Source: CAWEEP01 sp963808125
GTDB taxonomy: Bacteria > Chloroflexota > Dormibacteria > Aeolococcales > Aeolococcaceae
DNA: 51,596 nucleotides
Reading direction: 5' to 3'
NCBI GenBank assembly: GCA_963808125.1
Contig: CAWEEP010000044.1
Location: 1-51,596, forward strand
The notes beneath the pieces are model-generated. The model had not been told where the DNA came from. It ran no database searches and saw only the letters and a program-made list of their open reading frames with translations. Shown here one piece after another: positions 32,660 to 41,161 of this stretch. Every line of letters begins with the position of its first letter. Positions within the stretch are counted from its first letter, which is position 1. The position numbers were made by a program, and so were the translations under genes.

Positions 32660-35600
32660 ATGTCAAGCAGCTTCGCCGAGCTGGCCGCCCGCTCTGCCTT
32701 CTCCTTCCTGGAGGGGTCGACCTCGCCGCGCGACCTGGTCGCCGTCGCCGCCCGGTTGGAGATCGGCAGCCTCGGCCTCTGCGACCGCAACGGCCTCTAC
32801 GGCGCCGTCGCCTTCATCGACGCGGCCCGCCACGCCGGCATCCGGCCGGTGGTGGGCGTCGAGCTCGACCTGGTCGACGGCGGCCGCCTCCGCCTCCTCG
32901 CCCGCAGCCGACGCGGATACCGCCAGCTCTCCCGGACCATCAGCGGCGCCCAGCTCGCCGGGGTCAAGGGACAGCCCCGGCTGCGCATCGCCGGGCTGAC
33001 GGGGGAGGGGAGTGGGGGTCCGGATCATCCCCTCCTGCCGGCGCTCGGCACCACAGGGATGTCCGCTGTCCCGACACTCCTCTCGGAGCCCGCCGCCCTG
33101 GCGCCGCGCCCGCGCCGCTCCCGGCGCCCCACGCTCCCTCCGCCCTCACGCCCGGCGGCCCTCCGCCCCACCGCCGGCCCCATCACCACGGGCTGGCCGT
33201 CCCTCCCCTCGACCCGCGAACGGATGGACGGCCCGCCGGCGGTGGTCGACCCCGCCGACCTCGACGACTGCGTCGCCCTGGCCGGCGGCCCCGACAGCGC
33301 CGTGGTGGCGGCGCTGATCGCCGGCGACCGCCGCGGTGCCCAGCGCCTGGCCGACCGGTTGCGCGAGGCGTTCGGACGCGACCGGGCGGCGCTCCTCGTC
33401 ACCAACCACCTCCATCCCGCCGACCGCTGGCTCGCCGCCGAGGTCGCCGAGCTGGCGGAGCGGTCCGGCCTCCCCCTTATCGCCAGCAACACCCCGGTCC
33501 ACGCCACACAGGACGACAAGCCACTCCTCGACGTGCTCACCGCCATCCGCCATCGCACCACCCTCGACCGGGCGGCGGCGCACGGGCTGCTCCTGCCCAA
33601 CCGCGAGCACCGCCTCCTCGACGAGGCGACGCTGCGCTCGCGGCTGGCCGCCTACCCCGAGGCTTTCGACCAGGGCTCGCACATCGCCTCGCAGTGCGGC
33701 GTGGAGCTGGACTTCACCGACGTCCGCTTCCCGGGCTTCCCCGTCCCCGACGGCGAGACCCCCTTCTCAGTCCTCTACAGCCTCTGCCAGGACGCCGTGC
33801 GCCGCCGCTACCGGCCCCTCACCCCCGAGGTCGCCCGCCGCCTGCAGACGGAGCTCGAGGTCATCGAGACGACCAACCTCGCCGAGTTCTTCCTCATCGT
33901 CCACGACATCATGCGGTGGGCCAGGGAGCACAGCGTCCCCGGGCAGGGGAGGGGCAGCGCCGCCGACTCCATCGTCGCCTACCTGCTCGACATCACCCGG
34001 GTCGATCCCATCGCCCACAACCTGCTCTTCGAACGCTTCCTCCATGTCGATCACCAGGGCACGCCCGACATCGACATCGACTTCTCCACCGATCACCGCG
34101 AGCAGGTGATCCAGTACGTGTACGAGAAGTACGGAGCGGAGCGGACGGGGATGGTCGCCAACGTGGTTACCTTCCGCCCCCGCCTCGCCGTGCGCGAGGT
34201 GGGCGCCGCCATGGGCTTCCCCGAGACCATCCTCGACCGCCTCGCCAGGGCGGTGGGGAACTGGTACGAGGGCGGTGTCGAGGCCGCCATGGAGACGGCC
34301 GGCCTGACCGCGCAGGCCGTCTCCGGCGCCCTGCCCTGGCAGCAGTTCCTCGACATGCTCGCCGCCATCGAGGGGATCCCGCGGCATCTCTCCGTCCACG
34401 TCGGCGGCATGCTGGTCACCGGCGAACCGCTCATCGACGTCGCCCCGGTGGAGCGGGCGACCATGGAGGGCCGCGTCGTCGTCCAGTTCAACAAGGACGA
34501 CGTCGAGGATCTCGGCCTCATCAAGATGGACCTGCTGGGCCTGCGCACCCTCTCCGCCGTCGCCGAGTGCCTGGAGATGATCGAGCGGACGCATGGCGCC
34601 CGCCCCGACCTGGACCGGCTCACCCTCGACGATCCCCGCGTCTACGACATGATCTGCGCCGTCGACACCATCGGCGTCTTCCAGATCGAGTCGCGCGCCC
34701 AGCAGCAGGCTCTCCATCAGTCCCAGCCGCGGGAGTTCAACGACCTGGTGGTGCAGGTCGCCATCATCCGCCCCGGTCCCATCCAGGGCGACGCCGTCAA
34801 CCCCTATTTGCGCCGCCGCCAGGGCCTGGAGCCGGTGACCTACCTGCACCCGACGTTGGAGCCGATCCTGTCAGAAACAAAGGGAGTCATCCTCTACCAG
34901 GAGCAGATCCTTCGCATCGTCATGGACATCGCCGGCTACACCGCCGGCGAGGCGGACCGCTTCCGCAGGGCCATGAACCGGCACCGCTCCCGCCTGGAGA
35001 TGCAGTCGCTGCACGACGACTTCGTGCGCCGCTGCCTGGAGCACGGCGGTATCGCCTCGGGCATCGCCGAGAAGCTCTTCGCCGGGGTCGCCGGCTTCGC
35101 CGAGTTCGGCTTCTGCAAGTCCCACGCCGCCGCCTTCGCCCGCACCGTCTACGAGACGGCCTGGCTACGCCTGGAGTACCCCGCCCACTGGCTCTGCGCC
35201 CTGCTCAACGCCCAGCCGATGGGCTTCTACCACCCCTCGGTGCTGGTCGACGACGCCAGGCGCCGCGGCGTTCGCACCCTGCAGGTGGACGTCACCCGCA
35301 GCCGGGCCCGCTGCACCGTGGAGCCGCTGGAGGCGGCGGAGGTGGGGGACTGCGCCTGGGCGGTGCGCCTCGGTTTCAACCACGTCGCCGGCCTCGGGCC
35401 CGCCGGTCGCGCCGCCTGCGAAGCCGCCGTCGACGCCGGTGCCATCGACTCCGTCGCCGCCTTCTGGCGGCACACCAAGCTCACCCGTCCGGCGATGGAG
35501 CAGCTGGTCCGCTGCGGTGCCTTCGAGTGGGTTCATCCGGGCCGGCCACGCCGGGAGCTGCTCTGGGAGCTGGCCGCCGCCGAGGGCTCGCTGCCGCCCC

Positions 35601-36199
35601 GAACCGGGCGGCCCCGCCCCGCTGCGCCGCCGGCGGGTCCGCCGAGAGGCCGGGGCCACATCGCAGCTCCGTTACCGGCGGCTGTCGAGCCCCTCGGTCC
35701 GCTCCTCGAGCTGCCCGCCCCGGCGCCGCCGCTGCCGCCGATGAGCGAGCGGGACCGGGTGGCGGCGGAGTACGCCGTCAACGGGGTGAGCACCGGCCCC
35801 CACCTGCTCGCCTTCCTCCGCGAGGCGCTGAATGCCCTGGGGTGCACGCCGCTGGCCGGGATCCGCGACATCGCCGACGGGACCAGGGTCAGGGTGGCCG
35901 GCCTGGTCATCGCCCGCCAGGCCCCGGTCTCCGCCAGAGGCTTCCGCTTCTACACGCTGGCCGACGAAGGGGCCCACCTGGACCTGATCTTCAAGCCCGA
36001 CGTGGCCCGGCGCACCCGGGAGGTGGCCGGCTCCAACCCTCTGCTCATGGTGGAGGGCGAACTCCAGTCCCGCTCCAGGCGTCTCAATCTGGTCGTCGAC
36101 ACCGTCACCGCCCTCGACGGCGACGGCCGTCCCATCACCGCCCCCGGGCAGGGCGCGGAGCTGCCCTGGAAGCCCCCCGCCTCCCACGACTTCCGGTAG
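32660..36199 (+). CDS. dnaE2: Error-prone DNA polymerase DnaE2
   Basis: 1179-residue C-family polymerase for SOS mutagenesis and lesion bypass. An N-terminal PHP domain opens with FAELAARSAFSFLEGSTSPRDLVAVA and GLCDRNGLYGAVAF. A Pro/Arg-rich insert of about 80 residues (near 115-200) makes it longer than the usual 1030-1090. The palm carries the catalytic pair in GTPDIDIDFSTDHRE, after PGQGRGSAADSIVAYLLDIT. Fingers: FQIESRAQQQAL, DLVVQVAIIRPGPIQG, GVILYQEQILRIVMDIAGYT, FRRAMNRHRS. GFCKSHAAAFARTVYETAWLRLEYPA and a C-terminal OB fold (IRDIADGTRVRVAGLVIARQ) complete it. It lies just after imuB/DUF6504. Confidence 0.93.
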   Translation: MSSSFAELAARSAFSFLEGSTSPRDLVAVAARLEIGSLGLCDRNGLYGAVAFIDAARHAGIRPVVGVELDLVDGGRLRLLARSRRGYRQLSRTISGAQLAGVKGQPRLRIAGLTGEGSGGPDHPLLPALGTTGMSAVPTLLSEPAALAPRPRRSRRPTLPPPSRPAALRPTAGPITTGWPSLPSTRERMDGPPAVVDPADLDDCVALAGGPDSAVVAALIAGDRRGAQRLADRLREAFGRDRAALLVTNHLHPADRWLAAEVAELAERSGLPLIASNTPVHATQDDKPLLDVLTAIRHRTTLDRAAAHGLLLPNREHRLLDEATLRSRLAAYPEAFDQGSHIASQCGVELDFTDVRFPGFPVPDGETPFSVLYSLCQDAVRRRYRPLTPEVARRLQTELEVIETTNLAEFFLIVHDIMRWAREHSVPGQGRGSAADSIVAYLLDITRVDPIAHNLLFERFLHVDHQGTPDIDIDFSTDHREQVIQYVYEKYGAERTGMVANVVTFRPRLAVREVGAAMGFPETILDRLARAVGNWYEGGVEAAMETAGLTAQAVSGALPWQQFLDMLAAIEGIPRHLSVHVGGMLVTGEPLIDVAPVERATMEGRVVVQFNKDDVEDLGLIKMDLLGLRTLSAVAECLEMIERTHGARPDLDRLTLDDPRVYDMICAVDTIGVFQIESRAQQQALHQSQPREFNDLVVQVAIIRPGPIQGDAVNPYLRRRQGLEPVTYLHPTLEPILSETKGVILYQEQILRIVMDIAGYTAGEADRFRRAMNRHRSRLEMQSLHDDFVRRCLEHGGIASGIAEKLFAGVAGFAEFGFCKSHAAAFARTVYETAWLRLEYPAHWLCALLNAQPMGFYHPSVLVDDARRRGVRTLQVDVTRSRARCTVEPLEAAEVGDCAWAVRLGFNHVAGLGPAGRAACEAAVDAGAIDSVAAFWRHTKLTRPAMEQLVRCGAFEWVHPGRPRRELLWELAAAEGSLPPRTGRPRPAAPPAGPPRGRGHIAAPLPAAVEPLGPLLELPAPAPPLPPMSERDRVAAEYAVNGVSTGPHLLAFLREALNALGCTPLAGIRDIADGTRVRVAGLVIARQAPVSARGFRFYTLADEGAHLDLIFKPDVARRTREVAGSNPLLMVEGELQSRSRRLNLVVDTVTALDGDGRPITAPGQGAELPWKPPASHDFR

Positions 36200-36330
36200 C
36201 GGCGGGGGTGAGGTGTTGACGATTAGTAACGTCGTGGGCTCATTGCTCCGATAGGCACGGATCGCCACCACCCTGCCTCCTAGGCTGGCAAGCAGGTTCA
36301 CCCGTTCCCTGCCGGCGAGGAGGCCGATCC

Positions 36331-37248
36331 GTGGAGTTCGAGCAAATCTGTCCTGCCTGCGCGACGATCAACGCGACGGACGCGTCAATCTGCACCAACT
36401 GCTCGTCCACACTCTCCCCCCCGGACCAGCGGGCGGCTGCCCCACTGAACGCCGCGAAGGCGACCACGGCGCCGCCCGTCATCCGTTCCGCGAAGGGTTT
36501 CCGGATCTTCGATGGCGGTGGGCTGACCGTCCCTCGCACTGCTCCGACGGCTCTCTCCATCGTGGAGCAACCGGAGCAGGCAGCGGCAACCGCCCAGGTC
36601 GGCACCCAGACGGCCCTGCTCGAGGCGACCCGGCCGGCGACGCCCGCCCCCGAGGCGATCACGCCCCCACCGGCCCCTCCCGGTCTCCCCATGCCGGTGG
36701 CGACGAGCGTGAGCGACGGCCAAGCCATGGGCAACGGCTGGCCCAAGGCTCTCCGAATCCCCGCCTCACACGAGCTCACCTTCGCCGTCGACGGGGCGGT
36801 GATTGCCCCTCCCGACTCGGCACCCGCGGCCCCGCCGGCCGGAGCGCCGACCGCTCCAGCGCCCGCCTCCCCCCTCGCCTTCCATGTCGACGCCGCCACC
36901 GTGCCGTGCCCGCCTCCATTGGCCTTCCAGACCGCCGAGCCCACCGCCCCAGCTCCCACCGGGGAGAGCGGTGGTCGCGGCTGGGGCATTCGCGAACAGC
37001 GTCCGAATCCGACGGCGAACTGGAGCACTGCCCCGTCGTCCGTCCGGGAAGACCCCGGGTCCTCCGCCTTGGGCGTGCCGCGACAGATCTCAAGCCCGCC
37101 CCAGGTGGCGGAGGCGGTCTCGGGCGACGAGGTCTTGGAGGCGGAACTGCGCTCCAACGGCACGGCCCGCGTCCTGCGCATCGGAATGCTGGTCCTGCTC
37201 ATCGTTGTCGTCATGTTCGGTGCCCTCATCCACTTCGGCGGGCACTGA
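36331..37248 (+). CDS. Zinc-ribbon protein with C-terminal membrane anchor
   Basis: 305 residues. Four cysteines at 7, 10, 21 and 24 (ICPACATINATDASICTNCS) form a zinc ribbon at the N-terminus. The middle 240 residues are Ala/Pro/Thr-rich and probably disordered. The C-terminus has one membrane helix, LRIGMLVLLIVVVMFGALIHFGGH. Start GTG at 36331 behind AGGAGG (about 7 nt). Function unknown; a ribbon held on the membrane by a long linker is a common layout in uncharacterised actinobacterial proteins. Confidence 0.7.
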   Translation: MEFEQICPACATINATDASICTNCSSTLSPPDQRAAAPLNAAKATTAPPVIRSAKGFRIFDGGGLTVPRTAPTALSIVEQPEQAAATAQVGTQTALLEATRPATPAPEAITPPPAPPGLPMPVATSVSDGQAMGNGWPKALRIPASHELTFAVDGAVIAPPDSAPAAPPAGAPTAPAPASPLAFHVDAATVPCPPPLAFQTAEPTAPAPTGESGGRGWGIREQRPNPTANWSTAPSSVREDPGSSALGVPRQISSPPQVAEAVSGDEVLEAELRSNGTARVLRIGMLVLLIVVVMFGALIHFGGH

Positions 37249-37324
37249 GCCCCATCGTTGGGGGGTGGGGCGGTGACCCGGCGCGGGTGACGTGGGATTG
37301 CATCTCGCGTCACTCCCCGCGTCG

Positions 37325-37330
37325 TACGAT
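37325..37330 (+). promoter_or_regulatory. -10 hexamer of the S49 peptidase gene (leaderless)
   Basis: TACGAT ends 7 nt before the ATG at 37338, with no Shine-Dalgarno in between. Confidence 0.45.
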
Positions 37331-37337
37331 CCCGTCG

Positions 37338-38168
37338 ATGTCTGACGAGACGCGGGGCATGGAGAGGCTCGCCTCCGCCGTCGACCGGCGCCGCATCGCC
37401 CTCATCGGGCTGCGTGGCGTCATCGGCGGAGCGGTCCGGACCGGCGAGATGATCCGCACCCTCACCGCCGCCCGCCGCAACCAGCAGGTGCGCGCGGTCG
37501 TGCTGGAGATCGACTCCCCGGGCGGCAGCGCCAGCGAGTCGGAGGCCATCTACCTGAGCGTCCGGCGCCTCGCGGCGGAGAAACCGGTGGTCGCCTGGAT
37601 TCGCAGCACCGGCGCCTCGGGGGCGTACTTCGCGGCCTGTGGCGCCAGCCGCATCCTCGCCTTCCCCTCGGCGATCGTCGGCTCCATCGGTGTCATCTCC
37701 GTCCGGCCCGTCGCGGTCGAGGCGATGCGCCGCCTCGGCGCCGGCGTCGAGGTCACCAAGACCGGACCCTTCAAGGATCTGGGAGCGCCCTGGCGGGAAT
37801 CCACCCCGGAGGACCGTGCCCAGGAACAATCGCTGGTCGACGCCATCTTCCGCCGCTTCACGAGCGCGGTCGCAGGAGCGCGCGGCTTCGACGACGCCGA
37901 GCTGGCCCGCGTCACCACCGGCGAGGTGTGGCTCGGCGACCAGGCTGTCGGCGTGGGGCTGGTCGACGGGCTCTGCGACGACGAGGAGGCGGCGATCCGC
38001 GAGGCCCAGCAGCTCGCCGGCCTGCCCCACCACAGGGTGGTGCGCATGGGCGGGCGGCGGACCCTGCTGCAGCGGCTGGGCCTTCCCGGGGCGGGCATGG
38101 GCCCGCCCGGAGCGCGCTGGGTCGCCGAGATCGAGGGATGGCTGCGGGCTCCCCGGGTGCGGCTCTGA
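37338..38168 (+). CDS. S49 family serine peptidase (SppA-like)
   Basis: 276 residues, short signal-peptide-peptidase-type protease with a Ser/Lys dyad. RRIALIGLRGVIGG and AVVLEIDSPGGSASESEAIY are the family core; the nucleophile is the Ser in RSTGASGAYFAACGASRILA and the general base the Lys in TKTGPFKDLGAPWRE. LARVTTGEVWLGDQAVGVGLVDGL closes the domain. There is no N-terminal membrane span, unlike typical SppA, so it may be cytoplasmic or associate with the membrane in another way. The open frame extends upstream to 36906, but the -10 and family alignment support 37338. It overlaps msrB by 31 nt. Confidence 0.85.
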   Translation: MSDETRGMERLASAVDRRRIALIGLRGVIGGAVRTGEMIRTLTAARRNQQVRAVVLEIDSPGGSASESEAIYLSVRRLAAEKPVVAWIRSTGASGAYFAACGASRILAFPSAIVGSIGVISVRPVAVEAMRRLGAGVEVTKTGPFKDLGAPWRESTPEDRAQEQSLVDAIFRRFTSAVAGARGFDDAELARVTTGEVWLGDQAVGVGLVDGLCDDEEAAIREAQQLAGLPHHRVVRMGGRRTLLQRLGLPGAGMGPPGARWVAEIEGWLRAPRVRL

Positions 38169-38665
38169 CCGGGCCGCCGGATCTCCTCCGATCCGAGGAG
38201 CGATGGCGGGCCAGGCTTGGCGAGGACGCCTTCAGGATCCTCCGCCGCCGCGGCACCGAAGCCCCCTTCACCGGCGCCTACGTCCACGTGCGCCAGGCCG
38301 GCAGCTACCACTGCGCCGGCTGCGGCGCGCGGCTCTTCAGCTCCGACCAGAAGTACAAGTCAGGGACGGGATGGCCCAGCTTCTGGGACGTGGCGGAAGC
38401 GGGCGCGGTGACGCGCCATCGCGATTGGTCGATGCTCGTCCCCCGCACCGAGGTCCGCTGCGCGCGCTGCCAGGGGCACCTGGGCCACGTGTTCCGGGAC
38501 GGGCCGGCGCCGACCGGCCATCGCTATTGCATCAACTCGCTGGCACTGCGCCTGGAGCGCGCCCCGCGATCAGGCCATGGCGCGCCGGTAGCAGCAGGTC
38601 CCCCACCAGAGGGCGACCAGGGCGGTGGCTCCGACGACGGCGAAGCCGGCCGCGACCCTGCCTGA
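38138..38665 (+). CDS. msrB: Peptide methionine-R-sulfoxide reductase
   Basis: Reduces methionine-R-sulfoxide in proteins. The zinc site has two CxxC pairs (YHCAGCGARLF; RCARCQGHLGHVF), the substrate pocket YKSGTGWPSFWD, and the catalytic Cys in HRYCINSLALRL. Two points are odd. The only standard start is the ATG at 38138 inside sppA (31-nt overlap); a CTG at 38165 fits the family N-terminus better. At the other end the protein runs about 40 residues past the usual C-terminus, GAPVAAGPPPEGDQGGGSDD and so on, antisense to the last 96 nt of the convergent permease, so a small error may have removed the true stop. Confidence 0.88.
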   Translation: MAAGSPGAALTGPPDLLRSEERWRARLGEDAFRILRRRGTEAPFTGAYVHVRQAGSYHCAGCGARLFSSDQKYKSGTGWPSFWDVAEAGAVTRHRDWSMLVPRTEVRCARCQGHLGHVFRDGPAPTGHRYCINSLALRLERAPRSGHGAPVAAGPPPEGDQGGGSDDGEAGRDPA

Positions 38666-39331
38666 CGCCACCCTTCCGGCGGCCAGCTCACGCGCCGCCT
38701 GCACCGCGTAGTACATCGGGTTGGCGTGGGCCAGGCCCTGCAGCCAGCCGGGCCCCAGGGAGAGGGGGAGGAGGACGCCGGCCAGCAGGGTGAGGGGGAG
38801 CTGGAGCCCGGTGACGACGGCGGCGAGGCTGCCGATCTGCTTGAGGGTGATCCCCAGAGCCGCCGAGCTCGCCGAGACGGCGGCGGTCAGCAGGGCCAGC
38901 AGGACGAGGAGGACGGCGAGGCCGCCCCAGTGCGGCTGGAAGCCGAACGGCGTGGCCACGAGCAGGACCACGGCCGCGGGAATGGCGAACATGACCACGT
39001 CGCGCAGCGCGGTCCCCAGCACCAGGGCCAGACGGCTCGCCGGCGTGACGCGAAGGCGCTCGATCACCCCGGAATCCAGTTCGTTGAGCACGACCCAGCC
39101 CGCGCCCATGCCGGACCCGAAGGCCATGAGGGCGAGGATGCCGGGGACGAAGACGTCGAGGACGCTGCCCCCGGGGAAGCCCGGGCCGCCCGCCAGCGGT
39201 TTGAGCAGAGGGGCGAAGAGGGCCAGGTACATGAGCGGGACGCTCATCCCCATGAAGATCCAGATCGGCTGGCGCACGGCTTCGAGGAGGCGCCGGCGGG
39301 TGAGCAGGGCGGTCTGAAGGACGAGCGTCAT
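38570..39331 (-). CDS. ABC-2 type permease (DrrB-like)
   Basis: 253 residues, membrane subunit of a drug-exporter type ABC transporter. Six hydrophobic segments start at PIWIFMGMSVPLMYLALFAP, with GSVLDVFVPGILALMAFGSG, ERLRVTPASRLALVLGTALR, DVVMFAIPAAVVLLVATPFG, LAVLLVLLALLTAAVSASSA and a final AAGFAVVGATALVALWW. The signature LLAGVLLPLSLGPGWLQGLAHANPMYY is that of ABC2_membrane proteins. Its start overlaps the ATPase stop by 4 nt. Last gene in the methyltransferase-ATPase-permease operon. Confidence 0.9.
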   Translation of the reverse strand: MTLVLQTALLTRRRLLEAVRQPIWIFMGMSVPLMYLALFAPLLKPLAGGPGFPGGSVLDVFVPGILALMAFGSGMGAGWVVLNELDSGVIERLRVTPASRLALVLGTALRDVVMFAIPAAVVLLVATPFGFQPHWGGLAVLLVLLALLTAAVSASSAALGITLKQIGSLAAVVTGLQLPLTLLAGVLLPLSLGPGWLQGLAHANPMYYAVQAARELAAGRVASGRVAAGFAVVGATALVALWWGTCCYRRAMA

Positions 39332-40383
39332 GATGCGATCGCCTCCGTCGCGGCCGGCCCTGCGGCGTCGCGCAATGAGCGTCCCGTCTCGTGCAGGAAG
39401 ACGTCGTCCAGCGACGGCTCGCGAAGGCTGACGCCGACGACGTCGACGCCACGGTCCCGCAGTCGGTCGAAGATCGCCGCCATCCCCGTCGTGGGGTCGT
39501 CGATGTCCACCCGGATGGCACCGCCGTCGACCCGCGACCGGCGGACCAGGGGCTCGAGCGCCAGCTCGCCGGCCACCTGGGTGAGGTCGGCCGCCCCCGG
39601 CCGGGTGGTGATGGTGACCCCCGCGGGGTACCGCCTCCTCAACTCCTCAGGCGCCCCCTCGGCGACGACCAGACCGCTGTCGATGATGGCGACGCGGTCG
39701 CTGAGCTGGTCCGCCTCGTCCAGGTAGTGGGTGGTGAGGAGGATGGTGGTGCCCGTGTCGCGGAGCCCGCGCAGCTGGTCCCAGAGATTGGCGCGATTCT
39801 GGGGGTCGAGTCCCAGGGTGGGCTCGTCGAGGAAGAGGACGTCGGGGCGGTGCACGATGCCCAGCGCCACCTCGAGCCGGCGCCGCTGTCCCCCGGAGTA
39901 GGTGCGGACGATGCGCCCGCTGAAGGGCCCGATGTCGAGAAGCTCGATGAGCTCGGCGGCGCGGCGCTCCGTCTCCCCTCTGCCCATGCCATACAGGCGG
40001 CCCTGCAGGATCAGGTTCTCCCGTCCGGTGGCCTCCCGGTCGGCGCCGCCGAGCTGGCCGACGTAGCCGATGTGCCGCCGCACCCGGGCGGGGCGGCGCC
40101 GGACGTCCAGGCCGGCGACCACGACCTCGCCGGAGTCGGCCGGCATCAGGGTGGTGAGGATGCGCAGAGCTGTCGTCTTGCCCGCCCCGTTGGGGCCGAG
40201 GAGACCGTAGATCTCGCCCCTGGCGACCGACAGGTCGATGCCGCGGAGGGCATCCACGCGCCCGCGTCGGGTTTGGAACGCCTTGCGCAGGCCGGTGACG
40301 TGCACGGCGGAGGGCTCCGCCCGCGTTCCCGCCGGTGCGGCCGGGTCGCCCGCCGGCGGCGCCGCGCTGTCTCGGGGTGTCAT
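39328..40383 (-). CDS. ABC transporter ATP-binding protein (DrrA-like)
   Basis: 351 residues. After a Pro/Ala-rich start of 25 residues come Walker A GLLGPNGAGKTTALRILTTL, Q-loop IGYVGQLGGADREATGREN, signature TYSGGQRRRLEVALGIVHRP, Walker B VLFLDEPTLGLDP and H-loop LLTTHYLDEADQLSD. A C-terminal region of about 90 residues with ITTRPGAADLTQVAGEL and VVGVSLREPSLDDVFLHETG follows, as in DrrA. It overlaps the methyltransferase stop and the permease start by 4 nt each (ATGA). Confidence 0.93.
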   Translation of the reverse strand: MTPRDSAAPPAGDPAAPAGTRAEPSAVHVTGLRKAFQTRRGRVDALRGIDLSVARGEIYGLLGPNGAGKTTALRILTTLMPADSGEVVVAGLDVRRRPARVRRHIGYVGQLGGADREATGRENLILQGRLYGMGRGETERRAAELIELLDIGPFSGRIVRTYSGGQRRRLEVALGIVHRPDVLFLDEPTLGLDPQNRANLWDQLRGLRDTGTTILLTTHYLDEADQLSDRVAIIDSGLVVAEGAPEELRRRYPAGVTITTRPGAADLTQVAGELALEPLVRRSRVDGGAIRVDIDDPTTGMAAIFDRLRDRGVDVVGVSLREPSLDDVFLHETGRSLRDAAGPAATEAIAS

Positions 40384-41108
40384 GCCGCCGCCTTGGTCAG
40401 CCGCACCTCGAGGCCGATCCCCTCTGTGGTCACCTCGCACGTCCCGAACCTGGTCCCCGCGACCAGGCGCTCGAAGCGGGCCGGCGAGTAGGCGCGGCGG
40501 CGGAGCATGGTGCCGAGGATCAGCCTGGTCATGAAGGCGCTGATCGGCTTCAGCCCCATCCCCCGCACCTCCCGGGCGATGTCGGCGTTGGAGGCGTCCC
40601 GGTTCATGTCCTGGATCACCGCGGCGCCGCCCGGCCGGAGCACCCGGTGCATCTCGTTGATCGCATCGGCCGGGCGCTTGAAGTTCTTGAACGCCGCCTG
40701 GCAGACGACGAGGTCGAAGGCGTCCGCCTCGAGGGCCATGGCGGACACGTCGCCCTGCCGGAAGTCGACGTCCACACCGGCGCGCCGGGCGGTATCGGTG
40801 GCGATGGCGACCATGGTGCGGCTGATGTCCAGCCCGGTCACCCGCAGGCTGCGGGGCCGCGCCATCTCGACGGCCTGATAGCCGGGGCCGAAGGCCACCT
40901 CGAGCACGGCGGCGCCCGCCGGAAGGGCGGCGGTGAGCCGGGCCGCCTGGCGGCGGCATTCGGCGATCTGGCTGGCGGAGCCGCGATTGCGGGCGTACCA
41001 GCGGGCCATGCGGCCCTCCATCTCCGGGAGCCGGCGCCGCCGGACCTCGCCTCCCACAGCGGCTGCCGGGCTGGGATACTTCTCTTGGCTCATGCTGAGG
41101 CTCTTCAT
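40380..41108 (-). CDS. SAM-dependent methyltransferase, first gene of the exporter operon
   Basis: 242 residues, class I methyltransferase. The SAM site is VLEVAFGPGYQAVEMAR (E-x-G-x-G variant VAFGPG) with GLDISRTMVAIA, followed by FRQGDVSAMALEADAFDLVV and MHRVLRPGGAAVIQDMN. MEGRMARWYARNRGSASQI at the N-terminus resembles methyltransferases of the UbiE/type 11 group that accompany actinobacterial exporters. The start at ATG 41108 (an in-frame ATG at 41093 is the alternative) lies 7 nt behind TAAGAT, a leaderless -10. The substrate is unknown; it may modify the exported compound. Confidence 0.8.
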   Translation of the reverse strand: MKSLSMSQEKYPSPAAAVGGEVRRRRLPEMEGRMARWYARNRGSASQIAECRRQAARLTAALPAGAAVLEVAFGPGYQAVEMARPRSLRVTGLDISRTMVAIATDTARRAGVDVDFRQGDVSAMALEADAFDLVVCQAAFKNFKRPADAINEMHRVLRPGGAAVIQDMNRDASNADIAREVRGMGLKPISAFMTRLILGTMLRRRAYSPARFERLVAGTRFGTCEVTTEGIGLEVRLTKAAA

Positions 41109-41115
41109 CAGTGAT

Positions 41116-41130
41116 ATCTTAGTTACTAAG
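41116..41130. promoter_or_regulatory. MarR-type operator and -10 in the divergent gap
   Basis: CTTAGT-T-ACTAAG (41118-41130) is a perfect 6+6 inverted repeat. It overlaps the minus-strand -10 TAAGAT (41121-41116) of the methyltransferase gene. The MarR regulator starts 31 bp away on the other strand and is the natural ligand. A few AT-rich motifs (AGATAGT) near 41137 may form the MarR gene's own -10. Confidence 0.65.
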
Positions 41131-41161
41131 CTAACCAGATAGTAAGCAGAGCCACCGATCC

